Source of the DNA: Olsenella sp. An285
GTDB lineage: Bacteria > Actinomycetota > Coriobacteriia > Coriobacteriales > Atopobiaceae
DNA length: 64,000 nucleotides
Direction: 5' to 3'
Assembly (NCBI RefSeq): GCF_002159625.1
Contig: NZ_NFIZ01000001.1
Coordinates: forward strand, 266,140-330,139
Below the pieces are notes generated by a model that saw only the letters and a program-made list of their open reading frames with translations, had not been told where the DNA came from and made no database searches. This document shows positions 16,499 to 24,204 of the stretch, piece after piece (the stretch's first letter is position 1; every line of letters begins with the position of its first letter). Made by a program: the position numbers and the translations under genes.

Positions 16499-16986
16499 TC
16501 TCCGCCGTCGTGCTCGCGCTGGCGAGCGTCATGTCCCTCCTCGCGGGGGCCAAGATGATCGTGAGGAGGACCTGCTCCCCGCTCAAGGCCGTCCACCGGC
16601 GCAACCTCACGCCGGAGGGGGAGCGGAGGCTCTCCCTCGTGTGCGGGCCGGCGCTCCTGGTGGTCGGCGCCTCGTTCGCAGCCTCGGCCTGCCTCGCGGC
16701 CTTCGCGGGCGACGCGGCCGGCGGTGCCCAGGCGATCATAGGCGTCGCGGGCATAGCGCTCCCGGCGCTGGCCATCCTCCTCGCCATCAGGCGCTGCAAC
16801 GGGTCGGTCGCCTTTGACGATGCGGGCCACGGCACGTCATTCATCGCGCTTGAACGACCACTTTTGCGCCGTCGAGCCCCGGGATTTGTCCGTTTGGGCG
16901 CGATGAATGACGGGCCGAGCGTGCGCCGTCGTCCGCCTGCTACCATGGGCTCGTACTGCACCCGGCGAGAGGTCGACATGCTCTAG
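16495..16986 (+). CDS. Small membrane protein, unknown function, with repeat-derived tail
   Basis: A 163-residue reading frame from a GTG overlapping the previous stop. It has an N-terminal hydrophobic segment (ISAVVLALASVMSLLAGAKM), then two more (LSLVCGPALLVVGASFAASACLAAF and AIIGVAGIALPALAILLAI). After about residue 110 the sequence comes from the palindrome at 16836-16911 and downstream DNA (Arg-rich), so the true protein was probably about 110 residues. Not recognised. Confidence 0.55.
   Translation: MISAVVLALASVMSLLAGAKMIVRRTCSPLKAVHRRNLTPEGERRLSLVCGPALLVVGASFAASACLAAFAGDAAGGAQAIIGVAGIALPALAILLAIRRCNGSVAFDDAGHGTSFIALERPLLRRRAPGFVRLGAMNDGPSVRRRPPATMGSYCTRREVDML
16836..16911. repeat. Palindrome with GTCATTCATCGCGC arms
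   Basis: Perfect 14-base arms (16836-16849 and 16898-16911) with a 48-base interior. It overlaps the 3' end of the small membrane-protein frame. Confidence 0.8.
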
Positions 16987-17027
16987 GTCCTTCTCGACAT
17001 ATCAGTTACACCTGATGGGAGAAGACC

Positions 17028-18746
17028 ATGAAGTCGACCATGTCCGCCGCCGCGCGCGACTACGTCCGCGCGTTCTATCGTGACAACCGTCTCAACCTTG
17101 CTGTTGCCCTCGCGCTTACGGTGCTCGACGTGCCCGCCGCGCTTATTGGGTCGTGGCTGCTCGGCCGCATCATCGACGTCATCGGCACCGGTGACGTCTC
17201 CGAGCTCGCTCGCCTGGCCGCGCTCTGCGCCGCGTTCCTCGTCGCGTCGCTCGCCGTGAGCCTGGGGATGTACCGCGCCAAGTGCGCCTTCATCTACCGT
17301 GCGCTCGCGCAGTACAAGTCGCTCGCGTTCGAGCGCCTCTCCGAGAAGGGCGTGCGCGCCTTTGCCCGCGAGAACACGGGAAGCTACCTCTCGCTGCTCA
17401 CCAACGACGTGGCCTCCATCGAGGAAGGCTACCTCAAGCGCGGCTTCCTCATCGTCTACCACGCGCTTTTGCTCGCGGGGTCGCTCGCGATGATGCTCGC
17501 GCTCTCGGTGCCGCTTACGGTGGTGGCCGTGGCGCTCAGCGCGGCGCCGCTCGCGGTGTCCGTGGCCATGGGGCGCGAGATGGGGGAGCGCGAGCAGGAG
17601 GTCTCGGCCGGCAACGAGCGCTTCGTCTCCCGCCTGCGCGACCTGCTCGCGGGCTTCTCCGTGGTCAAGGCGTTCCGCGCGGAGGCGGAGGCACGCCGGC
17701 TCTTCGACGCGGCCAACGCCGAGGTGGAGGGCCTCAAGCGCCGCCGGTACTGGTGGGAGTGCCTGATCGGCGCGGTGAGCGAGAACCTCTGCGGGTCGCT
17801 CCTGCAGTTCGGCGTCTTCCTCGCGGGAGCGTGGCTCGCCATCGCGGGTGAGGTCACGGCCGGCACGGTGCTCGTCTTCGTGAACCTGTGCAACTACCTC
17901 GTCATGCCCATCAACGTGCTGCCGCAGTTCCTGGCGAGCCGCCGTGCCGCCGCGGGCCTCATCGAGAAGCTCGCGGAGGCGGCCGAGAGGAACGAGGCAC
18001 GGCGGGGCGATAAGGTCGGGCGCGACCTTTCGGGCGGCGTCGTGCTGGACCATGTAGGGTTCGCCTACGGCGGCGGGGAGCCCGTGCTCTCCGACGTGAG
18101 CCTGGAGCTCGCCCCGGGCGGGCGCTACGCGCTCGTGGGCGCCTCCGGCAGCGGCAAGTCCACGCTGCTGAACCTCCTCATGGGCGGTGAGGACGGCTAT
18201 ATGGGCAGCATCCGCGTGGGCGGCCACGAGCTGCGGTGCATTGACGCTGGGAGCCTCTGCGACCTCATGGGCCTCATCGATCAGCAGGTCTTCCTCTTCG
18301 ACGACACGCTGCGAAACAATGTGACGATGTTCCGCGACTTCCCCGAGGAGGCCGTTCTGGGCGCGTGCCGCCGCGCCGGCCTGGGAGAGCTCGTCGCCGA
18401 GAAGGGCCTGGGGTACGAATGCGGCGAGGGCGGCGCCCACCTCTCGGGCGGGGAGCGGCAGCGCGTCTCCATCGCGCGGGCGCTGCTGCGAAAGACGCCG
18501 GTTCTTCTCGTCGACGAGGCGACGTCCGCGCTGGATGCGAGGACGGCCTCCGAGGTGGCGGGCGCGATCCTGGACCTCGAGGGGCCCACGCGCCTGGTGG
18601 TGACGCACCGGCTGGAGCCGGCGCTGCTCGAGCGCTACGACGAGATCTTCGTCCTGCGCGAGGGCCGCGTGGTCGAGCGGGGCACCTACGACGAGCTTGT
18701 GGCTGCGGGCGGCTACTTCGCCGGCCTCTGCTCCGTTGCCGGGTGA
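17028..18746 (+). CDS. ABC exporter, fused permease-ATPase half-transporter
   Basis: A 572-residue type IV exporter subunit. An N-terminal six-helix membrane domain (residues about 20-300) is followed by an ATPase with Walker A VGASGSGKST, a Q-loop in LIDQQVFLFDDTLRNNV, signature LSGGERQRVS, Walker B VLLVDEA and switch H in VVTHRLE. Such half-transporters dimerise to export drugs, lipids or peptides. The start at 17028 has GGGAGAAG upstream. It stands alone; the neighbouring lipoprotein gene is convergent, with three bases between the stops. Confidence 0.9.
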   Translation: MKSTMSAAARDYVRAFYRDNRLNLAVALALTVLDVPAALIGSWLLGRIIDVIGTGDVSELARLAALCAAFLVASLAVSLGMYRAKCAFIYRALAQYKSLAFERLSEKGVRAFARENTGSYLSLLTNDVASIEEGYLKRGFLIVYHALLLAGSLAMMLALSVPLTVVAVALSAAPLAVSVAMGREMGEREQEVSAGNERFVSRLRDLLAGFSVVKAFRAEAEARRLFDAANAEVEGLKRRRYWWECLIGAVSENLCGSLLQFGVFLAGAWLAIAGEVTAGTVLVFVNLCNYLVMPINVLPQFLASRRAAAGLIEKLAEAAERNEARRGDKVGRDLSGGVVLDHVGFAYGGGEPVLSDVSLELAPGGRYALVGASGSGKSTLLNLLMGGEDGYMGSIRVGGHELRCIDAGSLCDLMGLIDQQVFLFDDTLRNNVTMFRDFPEEAVLGACRRAGLGELVAEKGLGYECGEGGAHLSGGERQRVSIARALLRKTPVLLVDEATSALDARTASEVAGAILDLEGPTRLVVTHRLEPALLERYDEIFVLREGRVVERGTYDELVAAGGYFAGLCSVAG

Positions 18747-18749
18747 GGA

Positions 18750-19628
18750 CTAGCCAACTGCTTCGGCCCAGCTCTCGGCTGTGATGGTCACGGACTCGTC
18801 GGGCAGCGCGACGCGCGCGACCTTCACGTTCTTCTCGGCGTCGATGACCACGATTTCGACGTGCCAGTCCTCGGTTCCGTCGAGCGCCTGCAGGGTGGCG
18901 CACACCCCGGGGACGGCCATGAACGCCTGGCCCACGAGCAGCGGCTTGTCGAGAAGCGCGGGCGAGGCGGTAATGGTGACGGACGCGTGGTCATCCGTGA
19001 CCTCCACCGCGCTCACGTCCTCTGCGTCCTGCAGCGAGGAGACGTAGTCAGCGAGGCTCTGCTCGACGTCCGTGCGGTAGTCCGCGAGCTGCTTGCCTGT
19101 GAACGTGAGCACCAGGTCCTCGTCGTCTGCGCGCGCCGCGAGCGCGAGCTCCGGCTCCTCCGCATAATCCGCGACCAGCTCCTCGGACGTCTGCGAGAAG
19201 AACCTCAGCATGGAGGCGGGGAGGCGCACCTCGCGCGCGTCGTCGAGCGACTCGTAGAAGCCGACGGTGGGCTCCCAACTGTTGACCAGGATGGGGAAGG
19301 AGCTCTTCTCGGCCGGAGTCCCAATCCATTTGAGGATCAAGTCGTCGCCGACCTCGGGGAGGCAGGACGAACCCCACTCGGAGAAGTCCGCCGTGCCCTC
19401 CGCGCCCGCCGGGTGCGTGCCCCACGTGAGCGTGAGGTCGTCCGGACGCTCGAGGATGCGCACCTCGGCGGTCTGGCTCTCCTCGTCCACCGAGAGGACG
19501 AGCGCGCGCTCGTTGTGACTGACGGGGCCGTTCTCCCCGCCGACCGTACGTGCATCGTCCGAGCATCCGGGCAGTGCGGCCAGGCAGACCGCGCACAGCA
19601 GGGCGATAAGGGCTTCGCGTCGCGTCAT
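18750..19628 (-). CDS. Lipoprotein, unknown function
   Basis: A 292-residue exported protein: a short MTRREA N-terminus, a hydrophobic core and lipobox ALPGC (Cys about residue 22), then an acidic mature domain. Not recognised. The predicted location is the outer face of the membrane. GGGAGGCG precedes the ATG. The 3' end nearly touches the ABC exporter gene on the other strand and no intervening terminator is seen. Confidence 0.72.
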   Translation of the reverse strand: MTRREALIALLCAVCLAALPGCSDDARTVGGENGPVSHNERALVLSVDEESQTAEVRILERPDDLTLTWGTHPAGAEGTADFSEWGSSCLPEVGDDLILKWIGTPAEKSSFPILVNSWEPTVGFYESLDDAREVRLPASMLRFFSQTSEELVADYAEEPELALAARADDEDLVLTFTGKQLADYRTDVEQSLADYVSSLQDAEDVSAVEVTDDHASVTITASPALLDKPLLVGQAFMAVPGVCATLQALDGTEDWHVEIVVIDAEKNVKVARVALPDESVTITAESWAEAVG

Positions 19629-19742
19629 AACGCCTCCCTCAAACGGGTTACTCCACTTTACCAAAGTGCGGCTGCGCCACTTGCCATGTCTGGGGCGTGC
19701 TATCCTAGCCGTGGCCTTTCCGTCGATCAGAAGGGGGCAGCG

Positions 19743-19775
19743 ATGAGGCAGACGAACGAGGAGACCCTCCGCTAG
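19743..19775 (+). CDS. Possible leader peptide MRQTNEETLR
   Basis: A ten-codon frame after AGAAGGGGG, downstream of a TATCCT -10-like box (near 19701). It is followed by GC-rich hairpins (about 19767-19787 and GCCCGC...GCGGGC near 19806) and then the MFS gene about 150 bases on. This could be a translational or transcriptional attenuator for the transporter, but the peptide matches no known leader. Confidence 0.25.
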   Translation: MRQTNEETLR

Positions 19776-19866
19776 GGAGGCCCGTTCCCGGCGTGACCCG
19801 GTGACGCCCGCGCAGGCGGGCGGGCCTTGGCGTGCCGACAGCCTCCCCGAGGGATCCGACCGCAGG

Positions 19867-19895
19867 CTTGACAAAGGGACTGTCCCCTTGTCAAG
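19867..19895. repeat. REP-like palindrome, GGGACTGTCCCC core
   Basis: CTTGACAA arms around AGGGACTGTCCCC, the reverse of the GGGGACAGTCCC core. It is located just upstream of the likely translation start of the MFS transporter. Confidence 0.85.
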
Positions 19896-19923
19896 GTCGA
19901 CCCTTCGTGAAAGGCTTCCCAAC

Positions 19924-21102
19924 TTGATACCGCTCTACTACGCCTACGTGGCGTTCTCGAACCTGTCCATGGTCTCCACGGTCATGGGCCTCTACCTCGA
20001 GCACGTCGGGTTCTCGCTCGCGGGCGTCGGCGTGCTGTTCGGCGCGCTGCAGCTGGGCAAGACCCTGCTCGAGGTGCCCACGGGCTTCGTCGCGGACCGC
20101 TTCGGCAGCCGGGCGAGCCTCGCCGCCGCCGTGGCGCTCGAGATGGCGGGCTACGCCCTCATGCTCGTCGCGCGCGGGCTCCCGGCGATGCTCTGCGTGA
20201 TGCTCGTCCTCGCGGCGGCCTACACGCTCACCACGGGCTGCGCGACGGCCCTCGTGGCCGACCACCTCATCGCGCGCGGCCGCGAGGGCGAGCTCACGCG
20301 CGTGAGCGCCGTCTCGCGCATCGTCTTCTACTGCTGCTACGGGGCCTCGGCGCTCGCGGCGGGCCTGCTCGCGGAGGTGGGCTACGGGCTCGTCTTCGCG
20401 CTCTCCCTCGCGGCGCTCGCCGGGGCGCTCGTCTGCGTGCTCCTCATGCGCGACGACCGGGCGGGCGAGAGGGGCGGCGCGCCCGCGGTCCCGGTCCGCG
20501 CGCTCGAGGCTGCGCGCTACGTGGCGGGGTGCCGCCCCGTGCTCTACTACGTGCTGGTGGAGGGCGCTGTCGCGTGGTCGATGGTGCCCGTGGACGACTT
20601 CTACAACAACTACCTCAACGGCTACTTTGGGGTCCCGCTGCCGGCGGTGGGCGCGGTCGTGGCGGCGCAGTTCGCGGTCACGAGCCTTGCGGGCCTTGGC
20701 AGCGCCCGCCTCGCGCGGCGCCTGGGGGACGACCGCGTGGCGCGGCTGGGGCCGCTCGCCGTGGTCGCGCTCTTCCTGGCGTTCTCGCTCTGCGAGGACC
20801 CGCGGGCTGCCGTTGCGCTCTACATGGCCGGACTCGCGACGTTCTGTCTCGTGAACCCGGTGCGCACGAAGGTCCTCAACGTCGCGCTGGACCCGCGCTA
20901 CCGCGTGACGTCGCTCTCGTTCGCCTCGATTGCGGTGTCGCTGCTTTCCGCCGTCTCGCAGCCGCTCTTCGGCTGGCTCTCGGGCCTTCTGGACATGCGG
21001 CTCGCGATGGTGGCACTGCTCGCGACGTCGATGGCCCTCCTCGGCGCGATTAACCTGGTGTTCTCCCGGATCGACCTGCTTCAGAAGGAGGCACATTCAT
21101 GA
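19924..21102 (+). CDS. MFS transporter
   Basis: About 392 residues with 12 predicted membrane helices. The MFS loop 2-3 motif is visible as GFVADRFGSRASLAAAV and a repeat-like loop appears between helices 8 and 9 (ARLARRLGDDRVARLG). A drug or small-molecule exporter is likely; the substrate is unknown. The start is uncertain: TTG 19924 has GAAAGG upstream and begins at the first helix, while the frame stays open to a GTG at 19801, but that extension is made partly of the palindrome at 19867. The stop overlaps the next ATG (ATGA). Confidence 0.82.
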   Translation: MIPLYYAYVAFSNLSMVSTVMGLYLEHVGFSLAGVGVLFGALQLGKTLLEVPTGFVADRFGSRASLAAAVALEMAGYALMLVARGLPAMLCVMLVLAAAYTLTTGCATALVADHLIARGREGELTRVSAVSRIVFYCCYGASALAAGLLAEVGYGLVFALSLAALAGALVCVLLMRDDRAGERGGAPAVPVRALEAARYVAGCRPVLYYVLVEGAVAWSMVPVDDFYNNYLNGYFGVPLPAVGAVVAAQFAVTSLAGLGSARLARRLGDDRVARLGPLAVVALFLAFSLCEDPRAAVALYMAGLATFCLVNPVRTKVLNVALDPRYRVTSLSFASIAVSLLSAVSQPLFGWLSGLLDMRLAMVALLATSMALLGAINLVFSRIDLLQKEAHS

Positions 21103-21572
21103 CCATCGAGCTCTATCGCCCCGCCGAGCGCGACCTCTGGTTTAGGCGCGACCTCCTGGCCGACGAGGCCACCGTGTCCTACAACCGCGCCTGGGGAGGA
21201 ACCGTCGACTTCCCGGAGGACCTCTGGGGGCGCTGGCACGACGCCTGGGCCGCGCGCGAGGGCGAGGGGCGGCGCTACTACCGCTACCTGCGCGACCCTG
21301 GCACCGGCGAGTTCGTGGGCGAGGTCGCCTATCGCTGGGACCCGGGCTACGGCAGCTTCATCACGGACGTGCTCCTGCACGCGCGCCTCCGCGGGCGCGG
21401 GTACGGCGCCGCCGGCCTCGAGCTCCTCTGCGACGCGGCCCGTGGGCGCGGCGTCGCGACCTTGCGCGACAACGTCGCCCTGGACAACCACGCCATAGGC
21501 CTCTTCCTGCGGCACGGCTTCGTCGAGGAGTGGCGAAGCGACGAGTTCGTCATGCTGAGACGCGACCTGTAG
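21099..21572 (+). CDS. GNAT-family N-acetyltransferase (RimL-like)
   Basis: A 157-residue acetyltransferase: GEFVGEVAYRWDPGYGSFITDVLLHARLRGRGYGAAGLELLCDAA contains the acetyl-CoA loop (LRGRGYG), and LDNHAIGLFLRHGFVEEWR is the typical last motif. Translationally coupled to the MFS transporter, suggesting that export and acetylation of the same kind of compound may go together. The final 43 bases are duplicated downstream at 21654-21698. Confidence 0.88.
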   Translation: MTIELYRPAERDLWFRRDLLADEATVSYNRAWGGTVDFPEDLWGRWHDAWAAREGEGRRYYRYLRDPGTGEFVGEVAYRWDPGYGSFITDVLLHARLRGRGYGAAGLELLCDAARGRGVATLRDNVALDNHAIGLFLRHGFVEEWRSDEFVMLRRDL

Positions 21573-21755
21573 ATTGCGCGACCATACAACACCCGTGCCA
21601 GGGGTGCAATTTCGTCCGGGAAAGGCGGGTGTTGTATGGTCGGTCCGCTTGCAATGAGTTCGTCATGCGGAGGCGCGACCTGTAGAGCGGGCGACCATGC
21701 GCGCCCGTCATTTCGAGGCCCACGTGTGGGTCGGAATTGACGGGTACGTATGGTT
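21542..21755. repeat. Tandem duplication of gene end plus palindrome, with a changed stem
   Basis: Unit 1 (from 21542) and unit 2 (from 21654, period about 112) both contain GAGTTCGTCATGC, CGCGACCTGTAGA and GCGACCAT. Unit 1 then has the stem ACCATACAACACCCG / CGGGTGTTGTATGGT (21581-21640). Unit 2 has a different stem, ACCATGCGCGCCCGTCA paired with TGACGGGTACGTATGGT (about 21692-21754). The flanking copy is well conserved while the stems differ yet remain self-complementary. It fills the gap between the acetyltransferase and the next gene. Confidence 0.75.
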
Positions 21756-21900
21756 GGCCTTGATGACGGGGGGCTTACAACCCTCCCACGGACTCAGATA
21801 GACCGTCCGCCGTGTCGGGGCGCCTGTCCCTCCGCTTGGGTACCATGTGTCAAAGGTCGGGCGACGTGCTCGGCCTGGCTCTGGAAAAGGGAGGCGCGTC

Positions 21901-22239
21901 GTGGAGTACGTCTGGATGTGGGGCGTCATCGCCGGTGCCCTCGCGGTCATCTCTGCCGTGCTGCTCAGCGGACGCGGAGCAGGCCTCCTCGCCGGCTACA
22001 GCACGGCATTGCTCGCGGAGCGAGCCCACGTCAACGCGCCGAAGCTCGCGCGCATCATGGGAGGGGCGGTTCTCGCGTGCGCAATCTACGCCGCTGCTGT
22101 TGCGCTTCTCGTCTACGCGCACATTCAAGGCGCCGTAGACAGAACGACGCTTTTCCTCGTTGCCGGCATCGGCGCGATCGCACCCGTAGCCGCGCTCTGC
22201 GTAGCGGGCTATCGCGCGAACATGGGCACGTATTCCTAG
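21901..22239 (+). CDS. Small membrane protein, DUF3784-like
   Basis: A 112-residue protein with three hydrophobic segments. The order of a first helix, GLLAGYSTALLAERAHVNAPKLARIMGG, then two helices resembles DUF3784 proteins, whose hallmark is a GYNT...E...(Y)D..KL segment between helices 1 and 2. Function unknown. The GTG start follows GGGAGGCGC. A hairpin GCGCGG-AAAA-CCGCGC (22263-22278) lies after the stop and may terminate transcription. Confidence 0.68.
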   Translation: MEYVWMWGVIAGALAVISAVLLSGRGAGLLAGYSTALLAERAHVNAPKLARIMGGAVLACAIYAAAVALLVYAHIQGAVDRTTLFLVAGIGAIAPVAALCVAGYRANMGTYS

Positions 22240-22312
22240 CATTATCTCTTCCCCAACATCTCGCGCGGAAAACCGCGCAACTCGTGCGGAATCTCGTCGC
22301 ATCTGACGCGCG

Positions 22313-22354
22313 CGTCGTATCACATACTGGGATCTGAAGGGATGTGATACGACG
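22313..22354. repeat. Palindrome overlapping the ribosome site of the next gene
   Basis: CGTCGTATCACAT pairs perfectly with ATGTGATACGACG, with a 16-base loop carrying GAAGGG. The right arm ends at the G of the GTG start at 22354, so a folded transcript would place the Shine-Dalgarno in the loop and the bases next to the start codon in the stem. Confidence 0.75.
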
Positions 22355-24204
22355 TGCAAGAGACGAAAGCGGCCCTGGGGGCCCAGCGTCGTTACGGCTT
22401 TTGGGGTAATGTCGGGCAGCTATTCCGCTGGCTGGTTCGTATCAGCGGGCCTCGTGCGCTCGCCGTGTGCGCGCTGGATATGGCCGCAGGCGTGACGCAG
22501 CCCTTCCTTGCGGCGGCCCTTCCCAGCGTCGTGGTTGCTGCGCTTACGTCCGGGGCGGAGCCATTTGTTGCGCTCGCGCTCGTGGCGGGCGCGGCCGCCC
22601 TGCTCCAGGCGCTCGTGGTGCTCAAGGCCTGGACGCAGGCTAAGTCCAACTGGTATTACACGTGCACCCGCGTCTGGGGCGGGCTCGACCTCTGCCGGGA
22701 CGCCCTCGCCGCGGACTACCGCTACATAGAGAGCGACGAGGCGCATAAGAAGCTCGACCTCGCTACCCGCGCGTTCTTCAACGACAGCTCCATGGGCGTC
22801 GAGGAAGCGCTGCGGCGGTTCTTTGCCGCATTGGGAGGCGCGCTCGGCATGGTGGCGTACGCGGCAGTTATCGGCGCGTTTGTCCCGTGGCTGCTCGTGC
22901 CGCTCGTGTTGCTCACCATTGTCTCCATCGCGGCGAACCTCTGGGCAAACGAGAAGAGCTATGCCGTCATGGACGACGAGTTCGCTGCAAGCGAGGCCTT
23001 TGAGTACCTCAGGCGCCAGGCGCTCGATCCCGCAAACGGGAAGGACATCCGCCTCTACCGCATGTCCGCGTGGTTCAAGCTCGCCTTCGCTCAGGTGCTC
23101 GACCGCAACGTGGAGCTCAGGGACATCGAGTACGGGGCCTTCGAGCGGGCGGGGTACGTGGCTGCCGCCTGCGCCCTTTTCCGTGACGGTGCCTCCTATG
23201 CCACGCTCATCTGGCTTCTCTTTGCGGGTTCGATTGACCTTCCGGCGTTTCTGCTGCTTGCGGGTATGGTCTCCGGATTTGGAACGTGGATGCAGACCGC
23301 CTTTGACAGCCTCTCCGAGCTCACGGTCCAGCTGCGCCACGTGAGTGCCTATCGGGAGGTTCACGATGGCTGCGCGCCTGCCGCTCACGGCACAAATGCC
23401 GCCCCCAACCCTGGCCGCGCTCACGAGATTCGTCTCGACCACGTGTCCTTCTCGTATGACGGCAGCAAGGACGCGGTGCACGACCTCACCCTCACCATAC
23501 ACCCTGGCGAGAAGATCGCCCTCGTAGGCGTCAACGGCGCGGGCAAGACCACGCTCGTGAAGCTCCTCTGCGGGCTCTACCGCCCCACGTCCGGCAGCAT
23601 CTACCTTGACGGCGTTGACGTTGCGTCCATCGATCCCCGGAGCCTGTGGCGTGAGTTCTCGGTGGTCTTCCAGGACTGCTTTCCTTTCTCGTTCACCGTT
23701 GCGGACAACGTGAGCTGCTCGGGGGGCGAGAAGGACGTGGATCCCGTGCGTCTGGATGCCTGCCTTGCCCAGGCGGATCTTGCCGAGAAGGTCGCGGGGC
23801 TGCCGCACGGTTCAGCGACTTACCTTGGGCAGGATGTGGACCCCGAGGGCGCCTCGCTCTCTGGTGGCGAGACCCAGCGGCTCATGCTCGCCCGCGCGCT
23901 CTACAAGGGCGCGCCGGTGGTCCTTCTCGACGAGCCGACCGCGGCGCTCGACCCGCTGGCCGAGCGCCAGATGTACGAGCGTTACGACGAGCTTACGGCG
24001 GGCAAGACGAGCGTTTTCATCTCTCACCGGCTCTCGTCCACGCGTTTTTGCGAGCGGATTCTCTACATGGAGGGCGGGCGCGTGGTCGAGCAGGGCACGC
24101 ACGACGAGCTCATGGCCGTGGGCGGCAGCTACGCCCGCATGTTCGAGACCCAGGCCCGCTACTACGAGGATGATTCAATTGGGGGCGATGAGGATGCTGA
24201 GTAG
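22354..24204 (+). CDS. ABC exporter half-transporter, first of a pair
   Basis: A 616-residue fused permease-ATPase. Membrane domain residues about 20-330, then ATPase with Walker A GVNGAGKTT, Q-loop VVFQDCFPFSFTVADNV, signature LSGGETQRLM, Walker B VVLLDEP and switch H in FISHRLSS. The pattern (GVNGAGKTTLVKLLCGLYRPT, ERxLYMEGGRVVEQGTHDEL) is that of exporters found in pairs near peptide or quorum-sensing genes in Gram-positives. It overlaps the next gene by 17 bases, so the two probably form a heterodimer. Confidence 0.9.
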   Translation: MQETKAALGAQRRYGFWGNVGQLFRWLVRISGPRALAVCALDMAAGVTQPFLAAALPSVVVAALTSGAEPFVALALVAGAAALLQALVVLKAWTQAKSNWYYTCTRVWGGLDLCRDALAADYRYIESDEAHKKLDLATRAFFNDSSMGVEEALRRFFAALGGALGMVAYAAVIGAFVPWLLVPLVLLTIVSIAANLWANEKSYAVMDDEFAASEAFEYLRRQALDPANGKDIRLYRMSAWFKLAFAQVLDRNVELRDIEYGAFERAGYVAAACALFRDGASYATLIWLLFAGSIDLPAFLLLAGMVSGFGTWMQTAFDSLSELTVQLRHVSAYREVHDGCAPAAHGTNAAPNPGRAHEIRLDHVSFSYDGSKDAVHDLTLTIHPGEKIALVGVNGAGKTTLVKLLCGLYRPTSGSIYLDGVDVASIDPRSLWREFSVVFQDCFPFSFTVADNVSCSGGEKDVDPVRLDACLAQADLAEKVAGLPHGSATYLGQDVDPEGASLSGGETQRLMLARALYKGAPVVLLDEPTAALDPLAERQMYERYDELTAGKTSVFISHRLSSTRFCERILYMEGGRVVEQGTHDELMAVGGSYARMFETQARYYEDDSIGGDEDAE

